Positions 48,278 to 55,297 of a DNA stretch of 60,895 nt are shown here, one piece after another. The notes below the pieces were generated by a model, which made no database searches, had not been told where the DNA came from, and was given only the letters and a program-made list of their open reading frames with translations. Position numbers and translations under genes: made by a program. Every line of letters starts with the position of its first letter. The first letter of the stretch is position 1. The stretch is from NCBI GenBank assembly GCA_902802945.1, contig CADCOC010000005.1, forward strand, positions 1-60,895, written 5' to 3'. The DNA comes from an uncultured bacterium (GTDB lineage Bacteria; Verrucomicrobiota; Kiritimatiellia; RFP12; UBA1067).

Positions 48278-48283
48278 ATTATA
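48278..48283 (-). promoter_or_regulatory. Extended -10 promoter of ychF
   Basis: Minus-strand reading ATGG-TATAAT-TATCGCCG: extended -10 (TGG) with the same CGCC discriminator seen at 4853, 10387 and 28126. Confidence 0.6.
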
Positions 48284-48340
48284 CCATATTTTTCGCCGTG
48301 CGTCCCATCCTTGTTTTTGGGGGTATTTCAGGGGGGATGT

Positions 48341-48527
48341 CTCACGCAGAGGCGCAGAGAGGCAGAGAGCGCAGAGCCAGAGTTATTGCTTTCGCTGCTG
48401 GGAGTTTAGGAGTCACGGAGTCTAGGAGAATTACAACTTCTCCAAGCCTCCAAAACTCCGAAACTCCCAATAGCGAAAGCAAGAAGGTTTTTCTCTGCGC
48501 TCTCAGCCTCTCTGCGCCTCTGCGTGA
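48341..48527. repeat. Composite nested palindromic element
   Basis: Outer ends CTCACGCAGAGGCGCAGAG and their inverted copy match the 45173-45347 element. Inside lies a second inverted pair (48386-48482) with TTGCTTTCGCTGCTGGGAG on the left and CTCCCAATAGCGAAAGCAA on the right. The inner element also occurs, in frame, in the restriction-methylation gene at 51670-51769. It appears that one repeat family has inserted into another. Confidence 0.8.
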
Positions 48528-48578
48528 ATATTTCTACCTACCGAGGATTGTGGCGTGACAGTATGCGCCATTTGCACA

Positions 48579-48609
48579 CCCGAATGTGACACGATGGCAC
48601 ATTTTCGGG
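48579..48609 (+). promoter_or_regulatory. Inverted repeat, possible activator site
   Basis: CCCGAATGTG-N9-CACATTTTCGGG lies 24 bases before the sigma-54 -24 element, reading from the end of the repeat. This position and symmetry suit an enhancer-binding activator. Confidence 0.5.
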
Positions 48610-48632
48610 CGGGATGGGCCGTGCCAGAGGGT

Positions 48633-48648
48633 TGGCACGGCCTTTGCT
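48633..48648 (+). promoter_or_regulatory. Sigma-54 promoter TGGCACGGCCTTTGCT
   Basis: GG at 48634-48635 and GC at 48646-48647 have the strict 12-base phase of -24/-12 promoters. TGGCACGGC is also the right arm of a perfect 9-base inverted repeat with GCCGTGCCA (48618-48626), which could let a repressor or activator compete with sigma-54. Confidence 0.75.
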
Positions 48649-48687
48649 CTATGTAAGGCGTTGAAAATGCTTGAAAGGAGCAAAACC

Positions 48688-49101
48688 ATGAATACACTGA
48701 TAGACATGAATCCTTGGAAACTGCTGGACGCGCTGTTCGACGCGAACAACCGCGTCACGCGGACGATGCGCGCACGTGCGGCTGGAAGGTTCCCGCCCGT
48801 GAACGTGTTCCTGGACGACAATGCCGTTTTGATCGACATGGAGCTGCCCGGGAAGACGGCGAAGGACGTTGACCTCACCCTTGAGGCGCAGGCCGTCGTG
48901 GTGGCTGACAAACCCGCACCCGTTGCTGACGGAGAGAAGGGCGAAGCCGCCCAGACCGCGCCCGCCTGGACGCGCCGCATCGAGCTGCCGTTCCGCGTCA
49001 ACGCCGAAAAGGCGAACGCCAAATTCACCGACGGCATCCTGCGCATCGAACTGCCCAAGGCCGAGACCCAGGGCGTGCACCGGATCGCAATAGCCGGCTA
49101 A
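48688..49101 (+). CDS. Small heat-shock protein (Hsp20), first copy
   Basis: 137 residues. GAAAGGAG lies 6 bases before ATG 48688; the frame is open further upstream, but that region carries the sigma-54 promoter. The alpha-crystallin domain runs from ~35 (VNVFLDDNAVLIDMELPGKTAKDVDLTLE) to the end, with the RRIELPFRVNAEKANAKF and DGILRIELPKAE motifs. A P/A-rich loop (KPAPVADGEKGEAAQTAP) sits between strands. It should hold unfolded proteins. It is the first of two Hsp20 genes in tandem, 26 bases apart, controlled by the sigma-54 promoter, unlike the usual sigma-32 or HrcA control. Confidence 0.88.
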   Translation: MNTLIDMNPWKLLDALFDANNRVTRTMRARAAGRFPPVNVFLDDNAVLIDMELPGKTAKDVDLTLEAQAVVVADKPAPVADGEKGEAAQTAPAWTRRIELPFRVNAEKANAKFTDGILRIELPKAETQGVHRIAIAG

Positions 49102-49127
49102 CCTCAGAAAGAGAAAGGAGAATTGAA

Positions 49128-49469
49128 ATGAACGCTAACACTGAAAGATTCGCAATGCCAGCCGTGTCGCTGGACGAACAGCCCGCGTGCTACACCTTCA
49201 CGTTCACGATCCCCGGCATCGGCAAGAAGGACGTTGACCTTCACGTCGAGGGCCGCACCCTGACGCTGAAGACGCACGCCACGTGGCAGAACCCCGCTGG
49301 TTTCCGCGAGGTCGAGACGGAGTTCCTGCGCGAGAACTACGCGGCATCGCTGGATCTGCCTGAAATGGCGGACGCCTCCACGCTCGCCGCCACGCTCGAG
49401 AACGGGATCCTCACCGTCACGGTGCAGAAGAAGCCCGAGACCCAGCCGCGCAAGATCGCGATCGGGTAA
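49128..49469 (+). CDS. Small heat-shock protein (Hsp20), second copy
   Basis: 113 residues. AAAGGAG precedes ATG 49128. The alpha-crystallin core is YTFTFTIPGIGKKDVDLHVEG, TLTLKTHA, FLRENYAASLDLPEMADASTL and LENGILTVTVQKKPE. It lacks the longer N-terminal region of the first copy. The two differ clearly, so they may form mixed oligomers. It ends the operon before a strong terminator. Confidence 0.88.
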   Translation: MNANTERFAMPAVSLDEQPACYTFTFTIPGIGKKDVDLHVEGRTLTLKTHATWQNPAGFREVETEFLRENYAASLDLPEMADASTLAATLENGILTVTVQKKPETQPRKIAIG

Positions 49470-49501
49470 CTCCCGCACAGACTCTTGCGGAATAACGAGC
49501 A

Positions 49502-49528
49502 GTTTCCCCGCACTTCCAGCGGGGAAAC
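49502..49528 (+). terminator. Hairpin after the Hsp20 pair
   Basis: GTTTCCCCGC-ACTTCCA-GCGGGGAAAC, a perfect 10-base stem, followed by only TTTC. It may be a first, weak terminator or stability element. Confidence 0.55.
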
Positions 49529-49531
49529 TTT

Positions 49532-49571
49532 CGCCGTGGTGAATCCCTTTCACCGCGGCGGCTCTTTTTTT
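49532..49571 (+). terminator. Rho-independent terminator of the hsp20 operon
   Basis: CGCCGTGGTGA-ATCCCTT-TCACCGCGGCG, an 11-base stem with one G-U pair, followed by GCTC and seven T. Confidence 0.85.
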
Positions 49572-49573
49572 GG

Positions 49574-49884
49574 TATACTGTTTTCCGTTCTCGCGGTGCA
49601 GGTGCGCTGCGGGCAACTAGCCGGGACGGGGGAGAAATCCCGCCCAGGCGAATCAGGTATTTTGCGCTGACACGCAAATGACGTTCATCGGAAACTTGGC
49701 GGTTTCATTCGTACGGAAATGTACGGAATGTGTGAACGGAGTTTGATAGGGTCGCGCAGGCGGTTTTATACCGTCTTGCGTGTCCTTTGTCTACTCTTTC
49801 ACACATGGGCACGCCAAGGCCTCCGATGAGGGAGATAGACGAGGCACGCATTTCTTATTGTCTCAATCTTTCTCCCTCCAATCG
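49574..49884 (+). other. Gene-free region with promoter-like box and structured sequence
   Basis: TGG-TATACT at 49571-49579 is a good extended -10. Downstream, GCC-GGGACGGG/CCCGCCC-GGC forms a hairpin near 49618-49650, and GCGTGTCC...GTCTA pairs with TAGAC...GGCACGC between about 49778 and 49845. No open frame with a ribosome site is present. It does not show the landmarks of tmRNA, RNase P RNA, 4.5S RNA or a known riboswitch. It is a candidate small RNA. Confidence 0.35.
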
Positions 49885-50053
49885 TCTCCTTCGTGGCGGC
49901 ACACGATGCCGCAGGTAGGGCGCGATCAGCGCGCCGTCAAACCGGTAGGGCGCGGACTCCGGCCGCGCCGCTAAAACGGTAGGGCGCGATCACCGAGCGC
50001 GCCGCCAAATCGGTAGGGCGCGCTCGCCGCGCCCGCCGCAACGAAGGAGAGAG
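49885..50053. repeat. Array of four GGTAGGGCGCG hairpin units with inverted-repeat flanks
   Basis: Units begin at 49914, 49944, 49978 and 50012 (spacing 30, 34, 34). Each is GGTAGGGCGCG, a variable word, a CGCGCC partner and a short A-rich tail. The array is flanked by TCTCCTTCGTGGCGGC and its near-inverse GCCGCAACGAAGGAGA. The right flank provides the ribosome site (AAGGAGAGAG) of the next gene. The second unit also occurs in frame in the metalloprotease gene (53442-53468). Confidence 0.8.
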
Positions 50054-50057
50054 AGCG

Positions 50058-52694
50058 ATGCGCGCTACGACAGATAGATTGCCGAGTTCTAAGGCTACCA
50101 TCTTCTATCCTCCATCCATTTTGGAGGAGGAATTGAAGAACAGGGTTGCCGTTGACTGGTTTGGTGTGTTCGATTGTTCGCACATTCTCGGAAAAGTGGA
50201 CTTCTGCGCCGCCGTGCCAGCAACAGACCTTCCTCTGTGTGATGCTGAAAGCGTGCTGTGGGCGGAGGCGAAGCGCGGGGCGGAAGCACCGCTCGACTTC
50301 GCGCTCGTCCAGCTCATCCTCACCATCGGCAAGGAGCGAACCTTCGACAAGCATCTTCCGCCAAAGTACCTTGCCGCCTTCAACGCCGCGCGGATCGCGT
50401 TCATCCCCTATTCTGAGGTGGTTGAGATATTCTACCAGAACGACTTCAACTGGAACGTCGCCCCGTCCGACCACGAGACGCGCGAGTTCGGCGACCTCTA
50501 CCAACGCGTCATCCGCATCCTTGAATCCGCCACGCTTGAATTCGATTTCGCGAAGGACGAGGCGGAACTCCGTCGATTCATCAAGACCAATCTCAACACC
50601 GGTAGAACGGGCTGCCAGCCCGTTCAGATCACCAAGAACAACTTCACGCACATCTACCAGCGTTGGCGCGAGACGGTAATGCCCACGATCCTCATGCCGG
50701 ACTGGGCCGCCGCGAAGAAGAACGGCATCATCGACGCGGATTTCTTCCTTGCCGACATCTTCTCGTCCGACAATGCCGCCGTCACCGACCGTCTCAACGT
50801 CCTCCTGATGAACGGAACGAACGCGCTTGGTTTCCAGCTCTTCTCGGAAATCTCCTTCTCAGACGGACAGAAGTCGCACCATCTCTTCTGGAACCGCTAC
50901 AGGCGTCCGCCTCGCAAGGAGTATTGGAACTACATCGTCAACCGCCGCGACCTCCTCGTGCCACAGGACGTACGCGAGCGCAAGGGGTCGTTCTTTACAC
51001 CGCAGCAGTGGGTTTCGCTTTCGCAGGATTACCTCGCCGCCACCCTCGGCGAAAACTGGCAGGACGACCACTACGTGTGGGACTGTTGCGGCGGCACCGG
51101 CAACCTTGAAGTCGGACTTACGAACAAGTACAACGTCTGGGTGTCCACTCTCGACCAACAGGACGTCGACGTGATCCACCAGCGCATCAAGCTCGGCGCG
51201 AACCTCCTTGATTCACATGTGTTTCAGTTTGACTTTCTGAACGATTCCTTCGACAAGTTGCCGCAGGGACTCAAAGAAATCATCGACGATTCCGAGAAGC
51301 GCAAGCATCTTGTCATCTACATCAACCCTCCTTATGCGGAGGCAGGTACTAAAAAGAAAATCGCTGGCGAAGGTGACCCTAAGACCGGCGTTTCCTTTGA
51401 AAGCAAGACCTATAAACGGTTCAGTGTCTTGTTAGGCGCAGGAGCAAGGGAACTTTTTGCGCTTTTCTTTATGCGAATCAAGCATGAGATTCCAGACTGT
51501 GTATTAGGAGAGTTTTCAAAAATTAAACATTTGCAAGCCCCAAACTTTAAAGCATTCAGACAGGCTTTTAGAGGCAAGTTGGAAAAATGCTTCATCGTTC
51601 CTGCCGACACTTTCGACAACGTTAAGGGGCAGTTTCCAATCGGCTTCTTCGTGTGGCGGTTGAAGAATCTTGCTTTCGCTACTGGGAGGTTTGGAGATTT
51701 GGAGATTGAAAGAGAGTTTAAACAAACTCCTAAACTCCAGGACTCCCAATCTCCCAACAGTGAAAGCAATTCAACAGATGGCGTGTTCATGTCAACCTTG
51801 GCAGATGTTTACGATCGTAATGGTGAGTTCCTCGGCACGAAGACGATATATGCACCTGAAATGAGTCGCTCGGTTATTGACTGGTTACGACAGTCCTACG
51901 ACAAACAGGGCGAACGTATTGGATATTTGCGCATGAACGGGACAGATGTTCAGAATAATCGCGGAATATATCTTGCCAGTTCGCTTAGTGCAAACGACCT
52001 GCACAATCATTTCTATGCCGCTGTGACTAAAAATAATGTTTTATCAATGAGTCTTTATGCGGCAATTCGAATAGTTGTAGAACCGACTTGGCTGAACGAC
52101 CGAGACCAGTTCCTATATCCTACAGATGGGTGGAAAATGGATGCAGAGTTTCAGTCGGATTGCCTTGTATTCACATTATTCCACGGCCAGAACCGTGTCA
52201 GCAGTCGCGACGGCATCAACCACTGGATTCCGTTTACGGAGCAGGAAGTGGGGGCGAAGGATTGTTTCGCGAGCCACTTCATGAACGACTGGCTGGCGGG
52301 GCATGGGACGGCGCGCTCGGTGATCGCGCCCTACCAGGGGGAACTCAATTTTAGCGGGTCAACTGGGCCGGACGAGGCAACTAGGACACGAGATGAGTCC
52401 CCAAAGTCCCCATTGTCACCAATGTCCCAGCAAGCTCGCGCAGTCCTTGATGCCGGGCGCGAACTGTGGCGCTACTACCACGCCCAGCCGAACGCAAATC
52501 CTAACGCCTCGTTCTACGATATCCGCCTGCACTTTCAGGGATCGACGGTAGATGCAAAAGGCAAGGTGCGGATGAACAGCGAATCAATCGATGAGAAGTA
52601 TACCGAATTAATTGGCAATCTCCGCACGGCGATGAAGTCCCTCGCACGCCGCATCGAGCCGAAGGTGTACGAGTACGGTTTTTTAAAAAGGTAA
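50058..52694 (+). CDS. Type IIG-like restriction endonuclease-methyltransferase fusion
   Basis: 878 residues. Residues ~45-72 have a GKVDF...AESVLWAEAK pattern (D48, E70-x-K72) fitting a PD-(D/E)XK nuclease. KGSFFTPQQWV then leads to SAM-binding motif I, DCCGGTGNLEVGL (D342), and the catalytic INPPYAEAG (NPPY at 423-426) of N6-adenine methyltransferases. The remaining ~350 residues are probably target recognition. It should cut and methylate a DNA site in one polypeptide. No separate specificity or nuclease gene lies nearby. Three in-frame repeat insertions interrupt it (50601-50625, 51670-51769, 52395-52430), all outside the catalytic motifs. It also has an AT-richer central part (~51400-52150), suggesting horizontal origin of the recognition region. 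Confidence 0.78.
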   Translation: MRATTDRLPSSKATIFYPPSILEEELKNRVAVDWFGVFDCSHILGKVDFCAAVPATDLPLCDAESVLWAEAKRGAEAPLDFALVQLILTIGKERTFDKHLPPKYLAAFNAARIAFIPYSEVVEIFYQNDFNWNVAPSDHETREFGDLYQRVIRILESATLEFDFAKDEAELRRFIKTNLNTGRTGCQPVQITKNNFTHIYQRWRETVMPTILMPDWAAAKKNGIIDADFFLADIFSSDNAAVTDRLNVLLMNGTNALGFQLFSEISFSDGQKSHHLFWNRYRRPPRKEYWNYIVNRRDLLVPQDVRERKGSFFTPQQWVSLSQDYLAATLGENWQDDHYVWDCCGGTGNLEVGLTNKYNVWVSTLDQQDVDVIHQRIKLGANLLDSHVFQFDFLNDSFDKLPQGLKEIIDDSEKRKHLVIYINPPYAEAGTKKKIAGEGDPKTGVSFESKTYKRFSVLLGAGARELFALFFMRIKHEIPDCVLGEFSKIKHLQAPNFKAFRQAFRGKLEKCFIVPADTFDNVKGQFPIGFFVWRLKNLAFATGRFGDLEIEREFKQTPKLQDSQSPNSESNSTDGVFMSTLADVYDRNGEFLGTKTIYAPEMSRSVIDWLRQSYDKQGERIGYLRMNGTDVQNNRGIYLASSLSANDLHNHFYAAVTKNNVLSMSLYAAIRIVVEPTWLNDRDQFLYPTDGWKMDAEFQSDCLVFTLFHGQNRVSSRDGINHWIPFTEQEVGAKDCFASHFMNDWLAGHGTARSVIAPYQGELNFSGSTGPDEATRTRDESPKSPLSPMSQQARAVLDAGRELWRYYHAQPNANPNASFYDIRLHFQGSTVDAKGKVRMNSESIDEKYTELIGNLRTAMKSLARRIEPKVYEYGFLKR
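50601..50625 (+). repeat. In-frame palindromic repeat (GRTGCQPV type)
   Basis: GGTAG-AACGGGCTG-CC-AGCCCGTT-C hairpin between the nuclease and methyltransferase parts of the restriction gene. It starts with the same GGTAG as the GGTAGGGCGCG units. Confidence 0.75.
51670..51769 (+). repeat. In-frame copy of the TTGCTTTCGCT palindromic element
   Basis: Left end TTGCTTTCGCTACTGGGAG and right end CTCCCAACAGTGAAAGCAA match the inner element at 48386-48482. It encodes about 33 residues (FATGRFGDLE... SPNSESNS) in the restriction gene with no stop codon. Confidence 0.85.
52395..52430 (+). repeat. In-frame TCCCCAAAGTCCCC repeat
   Basis: GAGTCCCCAAAGTCCCC followed by ATTGTCACC and AATGTCCC units; encodes ESPKSPLSPMSQ. 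Its composition differs from the sequence on both sides and resembles the CAAAGTCC repeat at 18078. Confidence 0.5.
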
Positions 52695-52804
52695 ATGAGG
52701 CTACTGATGTTGACGGTAAAGATTGTGAAAATCGGTTAGGTCAATTTTCGCAAAATCACGTCATTCAATAATCGGGAAATATGATAAACTAGCGGCGAAC
52801 GGCG

Positions 52805-55297
52805 ATGAGTGTAATTGAAACCATAGAGGCGATTAGAAGCGGGCTGATGTGGATTTGCCTGTCGGCGCTGGGCTTGTGTCTCGTGGCGTTGCTCGGATGT
52901 GCCATTTCGGGGAAGCGACACTCTTGTCGCTTCCCGTGGTCGCGACACGCGCGACCCTCCCCCGTGGGAAGCGGCGAGAGCGCCGCTTCCCCGAGGCCAA
53001 GCCGGTCCGTTCTGGTGGGAATCGCGTTGCTTGCCATCGTCTGTACGCTGTTCGGCGGCGGCAAGATGAGGAGCGGCGGCGGTCGCGGGGCGACCGCCCT
53101 ACCGGGTGTGACCGCGGAGGAGATTGCGCAGGGGTGGCGGCTTGAGAGCGTGGTGACGAACGACGCGGTTTCGTATGCGATGCCGACGAACGGCGTTGAG
53201 TACGCGCCGTGGTCGCTGGGTGGCGGTTATGAAATGCGCTTTCCGCTTGACCTCGGCGATGATTTTGGATTTCCGTTCGGCACGGGCGTGGTGCACCGCT
53301 TGGACGTACTTTCAGGGGGTATGGTGGAGTCGTTGCCGAGACAACGGATGAAAGGGCGGTATTCGTCAGCGATGTCGATATGCGCGGCGAGGGAGTATGC
53401 GTCGATCGTGCCGGGGGTGGGGAGGTTCTGGTGGGCGGAGACGGCGCGGCCGGAGTCCGCGCCCTACCGGGGGAAGGTTCTTACATGGGAGAATGTGTAT
53501 GCGGGGCGAGATAGGACGGGGCAGTACAACGCGCAGATTGAGTTTCACGCCGACGGCAATTTCATTACGCGATCTAATAACGTGGAGCGTGTATATCGGC
53601 GCGTGTTGCCGTACGACCTTGACAATGACGGATTGCCGAATACGATAGACCCTGCGCCGGAGACTCCGGTAATACCGTCTGCGTGGAACCAGAGCGAGGC
53701 GTGGGCAGCGGCGGCGTTCCCGTCCAACGCCGCCGAGATCGCCGCCATGGGCGGCTACGCCGCGTGGGTTGCGGCGCGGGGAGCAGAGCCCGACAGGCGT
53801 CTCGTCACGCTCGGCGTCACGTTCGACGACGGAAGTGCGTGGCCCACTCTGCTTAACTTCGGCGACATCCCCGTGGTGGCGGATGGCGCGGCGGAACTTG
53901 TGTTCGCCATCGACTGCGGGGCGAAGGTGCCGTTCTCGCTCACGACAGGACGCCTCGGCTCTCTTGCGGTGACGGCGACGGAGCCGCCGACGCGTTCGGG
54001 CGAAGGCATGACTACGACTGAGAGCAGCGAGTTCCTGGGCAACTATGTTTTTCCTCACGAACGCACCGTGAACGACGTGAAGGTGCATCTTGATGACCCG
54101 TGTACCGGGTGGCTGTGCCGTCTCGCAGGTGTGAACATCGATGGCGACTTGGATCATCTGCATCCAGGTGACTCGGCCGAATTGACGGCAGAAGTGTCTC
54201 ATTGTCACCCCAACGCCTACTTGGGCTGCAGGTGGACCGGCGGCGATGGGATTCAGTTCTCGGACGAGCATTCACTTTCGACGACCGTCACGTACGATTC
54301 CACATCGACAGTCGAGTGGGCGACCAACGGAATCGACTTGATCACGTATTTTCTTGGCTATTCCCTCACGAACCACATCAATGTCACAGTGGGGGTTCAG
54401 GTGGAGCCGTCGCTTGAATTCTCGCTTGGATGCCAGGGGGTGTTCTTCCTGAACGACGTGGAGCTGGAGTTGCCCTCGAACCGGGCTGAACGCATCCGGC
54501 CCGTGACGCTGAACCTGACTGGGCCGGTGGGTACGAACGGTACGGTACAGCTGTCCGTACAGGGTAACATCAACCCCGTGCTCTTCCAGGTTGAGGACGG
54601 CGTGACGAACCGTGTGACATCCGAGACGGTTTTCCCTCTCGCGGTGACGGACGACTTCGCGCACACGGGAAGCAGCACTTTCTACATGTCTTGTCCAAAC
54701 CTTGGTACTGGCACGATCACCGCCACGTTCACGCCCGCTGATGGCGGTGAACCGCTGACCGACTCCGTGACTTTCCGCTGCATCGAGCCGCTGCGGAAGC
54801 TCGTGAATTCAAGACGGGACACGGCGGTGCCGCAGATATACAGCAGGGAACTCGGCGGCTGCCAAATTTCCGGGGGCGTTTTTATAAGCAACAAGTGCTC
54901 TGATCATACGCTTGCCCATGAACTCGGGCACGCATTGGGGTTGTGGGACTGCTACGACAGCTATTCGTCATTGCGTGACCAGAATAGCGGCTTGCCCCCC
55001 TTGGAGGTGAAAGATCCCGACCTGCCGATTTCCCCGTCCCGCTTTCAGTCCCGCCCGCGTGACTGGGGCGACGAGACGGGTCGCGGGTTCTATGCCCTGT
55101 CCGACACCTACCGAAGCGTCATCAAGCAGTTCTTGATGTACGGAGACGATGATTTCATCCCGCATTACAGCTACGACATACCGGACGGCGCGGTGGAATG
55201 CATCAACAACAACAACCATCAGAAACCGAGCCGTGGATTTGGCGGGATAGGAGCTGTCAACGTGAGATCTACGAATGAAGGAGTGTACGCAGAATGA
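52805..55297 (+). CDS. Membrane-anchored zinc metalloprotease with TSP3-like repeat
   Basis: 830 residues. Two hydrophobic segments (MWICLSALGLCLVALLGCAI and SVLVGIALLAIVCTLFG) are separated by a basic loop encoded by palindromic repeats. An outside part follows with a strand-rich domain, a DLDNDGLPNTIDPAPETP calcium-binding thrombospondin-3-like motif (~residue 275) and Ig-like regions. The catalytic motif is HELGHALGLWD: H705, E706, H709 and the third ligand D715, as in extended zincins (HExxHxxGxxD). It probably cleaves extracellular proteins. Three repeat clusters lie in frame (52909-52995, 53076-53103, 53442-53468). Its stop overlaps the 55294 gene (ATGA), suggesting a functional pair. 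Confidence 0.75.
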   Translation: MSVIETIEAIRSGLMWICLSALGLCLVALLGCAISGKRHSCRFPWSRHARPSPVGSGESAASPRPSRSVLVGIALLAIVCTLFGGGKMRSGGGRGATALPGVTAEEIAQGWRLESVVTNDAVSYAMPTNGVEYAPWSLGGGYEMRFPLDLGDDFGFPFGTGVVHRLDVLSGGMVESLPRQRMKGRYSSAMSICAAREYASIVPGVGRFWWAETARPESAPYRGKVLTWENVYAGRDRTGQYNAQIEFHADGNFITRSNNVERVYRRVLPYDLDNDGLPNTIDPAPETPVIPSAWNQSEAWAAAAFPSNAAEIAAMGGYAAWVAARGAEPDRRLVTLGVTFDDGSAWPTLLNFGDIPVVADGAAELVFAIDCGAKVPFSLTTGRLGSLAVTATEPPTRSGEGMTTTESSEFLGNYVFPHERTVNDVKVHLDDPCTGWLCRLAGVNIDGDLDHLHPGDSAELTAEVSHCHPNAYLGCRWTGGDGIQFSDEHSLSTTVTYDSTSTVEWATNGIDLITYFLGYSLTNHINVTVGVQVEPSLEFSLGCQGVFFLNDVELELPSNRAERIRPVTLNLTGPVGTNGTVQLSVQGNINPVLFQVEDGVTNRVTSETVFPLAVTDDFAHTGSSTFYMSCPNLGTGTITATFTPADGGEPLTDSVTFRCIEPLRKLVNSRRDTAVPQIYSRELGGCQISGGVFISNKCSDHTLAHELGHALGLWDCYDSYSSLRDQNSGLPPLEVKDPDLPISPSRFQSRPRDWGDETGRGFYALSDTYRSVIKQFLMYGDDDFIPHYSYDIPDGAVECINNNNHQKPSRGFGGIGAVNVRSTNEGVYAE
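52909..52995 (+). repeat. Three hairpin units in frame between two membrane segments
   Basis: GGGAAGCGACA/TGTCGCTTCCC, GGTCGCG/CGCGACC and GGAAGCGGCG/CGCCGCTTCC stand in a row and encode GKRHSCRFPW... SPVGSGESAAS. The two flanking membrane segments would otherwise be almost adjacent. Confidence 0.8.
53076..53103 (+). repeat. In-frame GGRGATALP-coding palindrome
   Basis: GGCGGTCGC-GGG-GCGACCGCCCTACC, the same unit as in the genes at 33314 and 34130. Confidence 0.85.
53442..53468 (+). repeat. In-frame copy of an array unit (ARPESAPYRG)
   Basis: The reverse complement reads GGTAGGGCGCGGACTCCGGCCGCG, the same word as the second unit of the intergenic array at 49944. Confidence 0.8.

Noticed and set aside
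49571..49680. Structured region tested against 4.5S RNA, tmRNA, RNase P RNA and cobalamin riboswitch landmarks
   Set aside because: None of the conserved sequence blocks of these RNAs is present, so no named RNA is reported.
49914..50040. Tandem 30-34 bp units considered as a CRISPR array
   Set aside because: The units are self-complementary GC-rich hairpins with no constant-length unique spacers and no cas genes.
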